A stretch of DNA of 64,000 nucleotides, taken from assembly GCA_035582835.1 (NCBI GenBank), contig JAYKAV010000666.1, positions 522,421-586,420 on the forward strand, given 5' to 3'. The position numbers and the translations under genes were made by a program. The notes under the pieces were generated by a model that worked only from the letters and a program-made list of their open reading frames with translations, searched no databases and was not told the DNA's origin. The stretch comes from Phoebastria nigripes (taxonomy: Eukaryota; Chordata; Aves; Procellariiformes; Diomedeidae). Below are positions 61,353-64,000 of the stretch, piece by piece; position 1 is the stretch's first letter, and the number at the start of each line of letters is the position of its first letter.

Positions 61353-63502
61353 AATGTTTGGACATTTCAATTTCGATATTTTCAATATTGCCCATAAAGC
61401 AGGTTTATATAACTGTGTTTTGTGTCTGTAATTCTCCCCAGTCCCAAGCCTACTAACCAATTTTAAGCTCTCTCCCTTTCCAAATGTGCTTATACAAAGA
61501 TCTAGTTAAAAGATTTTTGAAAATTATGGACTGGGATATATGAATGAGTACATCCTAAGGAAAAACAACATCAGTGATCACCTATGTATTCTGTTTAGTC
61601 TTTTACCAGGCTAATGAACGCCTGCACGTTGGCTTCCAGTCAACATAGACATACCTTCAAACAGCAACTGCATGTTTTGCCNCTCTTTCATACAGTTTAG
61701 TGTAAATGGGAGGGAAATAAGGGTAAGCAGAAGCTGGGGTAATAGTGATAAAGTTAGGATGCAAATCTGGAGGTAAACAATCTTTATTAGTTCTGTTCAT
61801 TAATCTTTATCTAAAATGTGTTCAAATTACAGATATACTCAGACCATGAATAGGATTGGAATTTTTTTTCCTATTTGTGCTTAAGTACAACATCTTGGAA
61901 TGTATGTAACCAAGTTAATATACCAGGTGGAGCTCAAGCAATTGGTCTTCAAAATACCAGTCAGCTCCAAAGGCAGATTACCTTTTCCAGATTGCAGCCG
62001 AATTATGTACGAAGCCTACTATGAGGCCACAAAGTTCACAACCACCACATGCAAGAATATGATTCAGGATATGTTTGCTTTAGAGCAAAGTGTTTGTTGG
62101 GATAGAAAATTATATGGCTGTGAGACCTAGTAGCACCAGAAATGTCTTAAGTCTCAGTGCATCATGTGAACATGTTTCTGGCATAGGGACAACAACATGG
62201 TACATCTAAGAAACATATTCTTCAGCTAAACATGGTAGTTATTAGGTAAATGCATTTTCGAAAAGCAACTAAGGAAATAAGAGTTGCTCTTGGTATAAGA
62301 GAGTTCTTCAAGTGCTCCTGGTTCCTTCTGTGGGGCAGCAAGGGACAAGACAGCATAAAACAGACCTAAGCTGGTGCATATGCTAACTGCCATGGTACTG
62401 AGTCATGGGTTTTCTCATGTTGCTTTGTGTGAATTTAGTCATGTTTAAACAATCATTTTATAATGTTAGAAGTTTTTTATTATGTCAGAATAAAATCTCT
62501 TTGTTATGTCAGAAGTTAAAAGTAAGCTATATTGGCAAAAAAGGCTATTTCAGATGCATACTTCGATAGGTTTTCATCTCTGGCAGCCAAAATCTTTATC
62601 AGCTTCAGGTGAAACCATTTTTCCTTGATCTTTTAATCTGCTTCATTCTTAGCAACAGTTAAGGCATACCACAGTGCCTAATCGTGTTGCACTGATAGTG
62701 TGTCTGTCTCTGATTGTTTTGGACTGAGCTTCTCGGGTGTCAACAGTGAGTATTTGTAATATCTCNATTCCATATAGTGCAATGTAAGAAGGTTTTGTTC
62801 TGTGTTTGACCGCAAGGCAGGAACTTTTTTCAGTGTTACATGAGGGTATTGAAGTAGCTTGTGCTTTATCAGTAATACTTGGAGAACCTCTCACCCCTTA
62901 TTGTCTTGACTTCTGTTCTATTTTAGCCTAAAATACAGTCTCTGTGTAAAACATACATTATGTGTGATTGTATAAAAGCAAATGTATATAGCTAAATAAA
63001 TGTCCCTGTCTCAAATTTGTCTTTGCCAATTGTTATATAATAATAATGAACCAGTAGTACAAGTGACAGGCATTTGCAGTGATTCTAGAGGAGAAAAATA
63101 TTAAATAGCTTTAAGAAAATATTGTTGCTGTTTTTCTCTTCACTTACAGTAAAGGTAAATGGTAAAATATGCCATTTCCTGGATTTTGGCTTTGCGGATG
63201 ATGTGATAGCTGTCCAGTGATGCTACAGCAGGATGAGGTAGCAACTTGTTATATCAGTGGTAGGGTCTGAAACAGGGGCAAGCTCAGGGAGTTTGATGAA
63301 ATGCTTAGGCAGGATTTCATGATCTCTTCCAAACTGTGGCTGGCACTTCTTTTCAGAAAAAGAGGTTACCCACCACCATAAAAAGTTGCAGGTAGTACGT
63401 GGGAGCCAGTTGATCTTGGTGAATGAAAGGAAGAGATATCTGGAAATGTTGTTCTGGCCTGCGGAATTATTCCTTTACAGAACTCACTTTTTAAATGAAG
63501 GT

Positions 63503-63505
<3 letters not shown>

Positions 63506-63535
<30 letters not shown>
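63506..63535. repeat. 30-base T run
   Basis: Homopolymer in ELP4 intron 3. It could be a reverse-oriented A tail, but no retroposed sequence was recognised on its right side. Confidence 0.9.
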
Positions 63536-63538
<3 letters not shown>

Positions 63539-64000
63539 ATAATTGAGCAATATTTTGATATGTTCATTTATCAGCAGTTCTTCACCAAAAAAGACAGACC
63601 TTTTTACCTTAGCCATCTTAAATCTGTGAATAACTGTATTAGGAAATTAAATCTGCATAATAGTTTAACTGTTTGGTAATTTGTTTTCAAAATAGCACCT
63701 TAATTGGAAAGTAAGATTAATTAAATCTTTATTGTGGATATCTGAGTTATAAAATTAGAAATTCAAAATAACATCTTTCTTCTTTTTTAGAAAAATCCTT
63801 TATATAATNCTGTTAGAAGTAAATGCAAATAATTTGTATCTGCATATATGTGAAATGCATTGGCATGCTTGTCAGCTCATGTTTGTATTTATATTTTCTC
63901 AGAACCTTTCAGTACAGTGTTCTGCTTTCATTTTCTCCTATCTGTCAGAAATGTTTCTCTTTGGTTTGAAAGTTTCCCTGCTTTCTTTCTGGGTAGATAT

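Larger units (their letters stand above)
34786..64000 (+). other. ELP4: ELP4 gene, partial (3' part off the right edge)
   Basis: Elongator complex protein 4. Elp4, Elp5 and Elp6 form a RecA-like hexameric ring that associates with Elp1-3 and binds tRNA; the complex makes the cm5/mcm5-type modifications of wobble uridine 34. Three exons give 110 codons that join in frame (phase 1, 1, 0) and match the N-terminal quarter of the roughly 424-residue human protein. These include [19 protein letters not shown], the glycine-rich GGGVAVGTLLLIEED turn, and [12 protein letters not shown]...[11 protein letters not shown]. The N terminus before TSFQR is shorter than in human. Exon 4 (the ELPAPLL... segment in human) was looked for in 52479-64000 and not found. 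In vertebrates ELP4 introns further downstream carry long-range PAX6 enhancers; PAX6 itself is not in the window. Confidence 0.93.
52479..64000 (+). other. ELP4: ELP4 intron 3 (partial)
   Basis: Runs from the GTAAAG donor to the window edge. Searched for the ELPAPLL, WRYQLLPK, GHYYD and WHGFFLP segments of vertebrate ELP4 without success. Contents are small hairpins (53055-53079, 54438-54471), an 18-bp tandem duplication (55344-55379), an unassigned less AT-rich patch (about 56130-56970), an RT-like motif near 63150-63210 and a 30-base T run (63506-63535). Confidence 0.75.

Noticed and set aside
61900..62130. 76-codon open frame in ELP4 intron 3
   Set aside because: No recognisable domain, no match to ELP4 or transposon proteins that I can see, and no supporting splice sites; length is within chance for AT-rich introns.
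63121..63170. cacttacag at about 63138-63149 as the acceptor of ELP4 exon 4
   Set aside because: The phase 0 continuation starts with TAA, and the downstream translation does not match ELP4.
1..64000. Prokaryotic or viral system (operons, CRISPR, defence genes)
   Set aside because: No regular repeat-spacer array, no ribosome binding sites with long ORFs, and two clear spliced vertebrate genes fill the window.

Overview
The window is ordinary vertebrate nuclear DNA, most likely from a bird. Supporting this are intron-rich, AT-rich sequence with a single CpG island, several CR1-type LINE remnants, no Alu or L1, and compact introns. Isolated N bases and very long homopolymer runs point to a draft assembly. 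There is no operon, phage, CRISPR array or other prokaryotic system.

Two protein-coding genes are recognisable, arranged head to head around the CpG island at about 34.2-35.25 kb. Leftward (- strand) is IMMP1L, the catalytic inner mitochondrial membrane peptidase subunit 1. It has an untranslated first exon ending at 34608, a 16.9 kb 5' intron, and four coding exons (17649-17545, 16758-16670, 15745-15619, 2293-2183). These join in frame to give 144 codons; about the last 22 residues lie beyond the left edge. Rightward (+ strand) is ELP4, Elongator subunit 4. Its coding exons 1-3 (34786-34957, 40644-40679, 52357-52478) give 110 codons; the rest lies beyond the right edge. Exon limits come from canonical GT/AG sites, phase continuity and alignment from memory to the vertebrate proteins. 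The IMMP1L-ELP4 head-to-head order matches the conserved vertebrate PAX6-region synteny.

Region by region: 1-2182, end of IMMP1L (intron); 2183-17682, coding exons and introns with CR1 and MIR fragments and low-complexity tracts; 17683-34607, long 5' intron with little recognisable; 34.2-35.25 kb, CpG island and shared promoter with two identical inverted CCAAT boxes; 35-40.6 kb, ELP4 intron 1 with a clear CR1; 40.7-52.3 kb, ELP4 intron 2 with a MIR-like SINE and a decayed CR1 reverse-transcriptase segment; 52.5-64 kb, ELP4 intron 3 (partial) with a possible second RT fossil near 63.2 kb.

The two products act in different compartments: mitochondrial leader-peptide processing and cytosolic tRNA wobble modification. 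They are linked here only by the shared promoter. I found no convincing novel biological system. The most useful leads are the promoter architecture, a MAF-type palindrome, two RT fossils, a 128-bp element with terminal inverted repeats, and repeated degraded ancient-repeat motifs.
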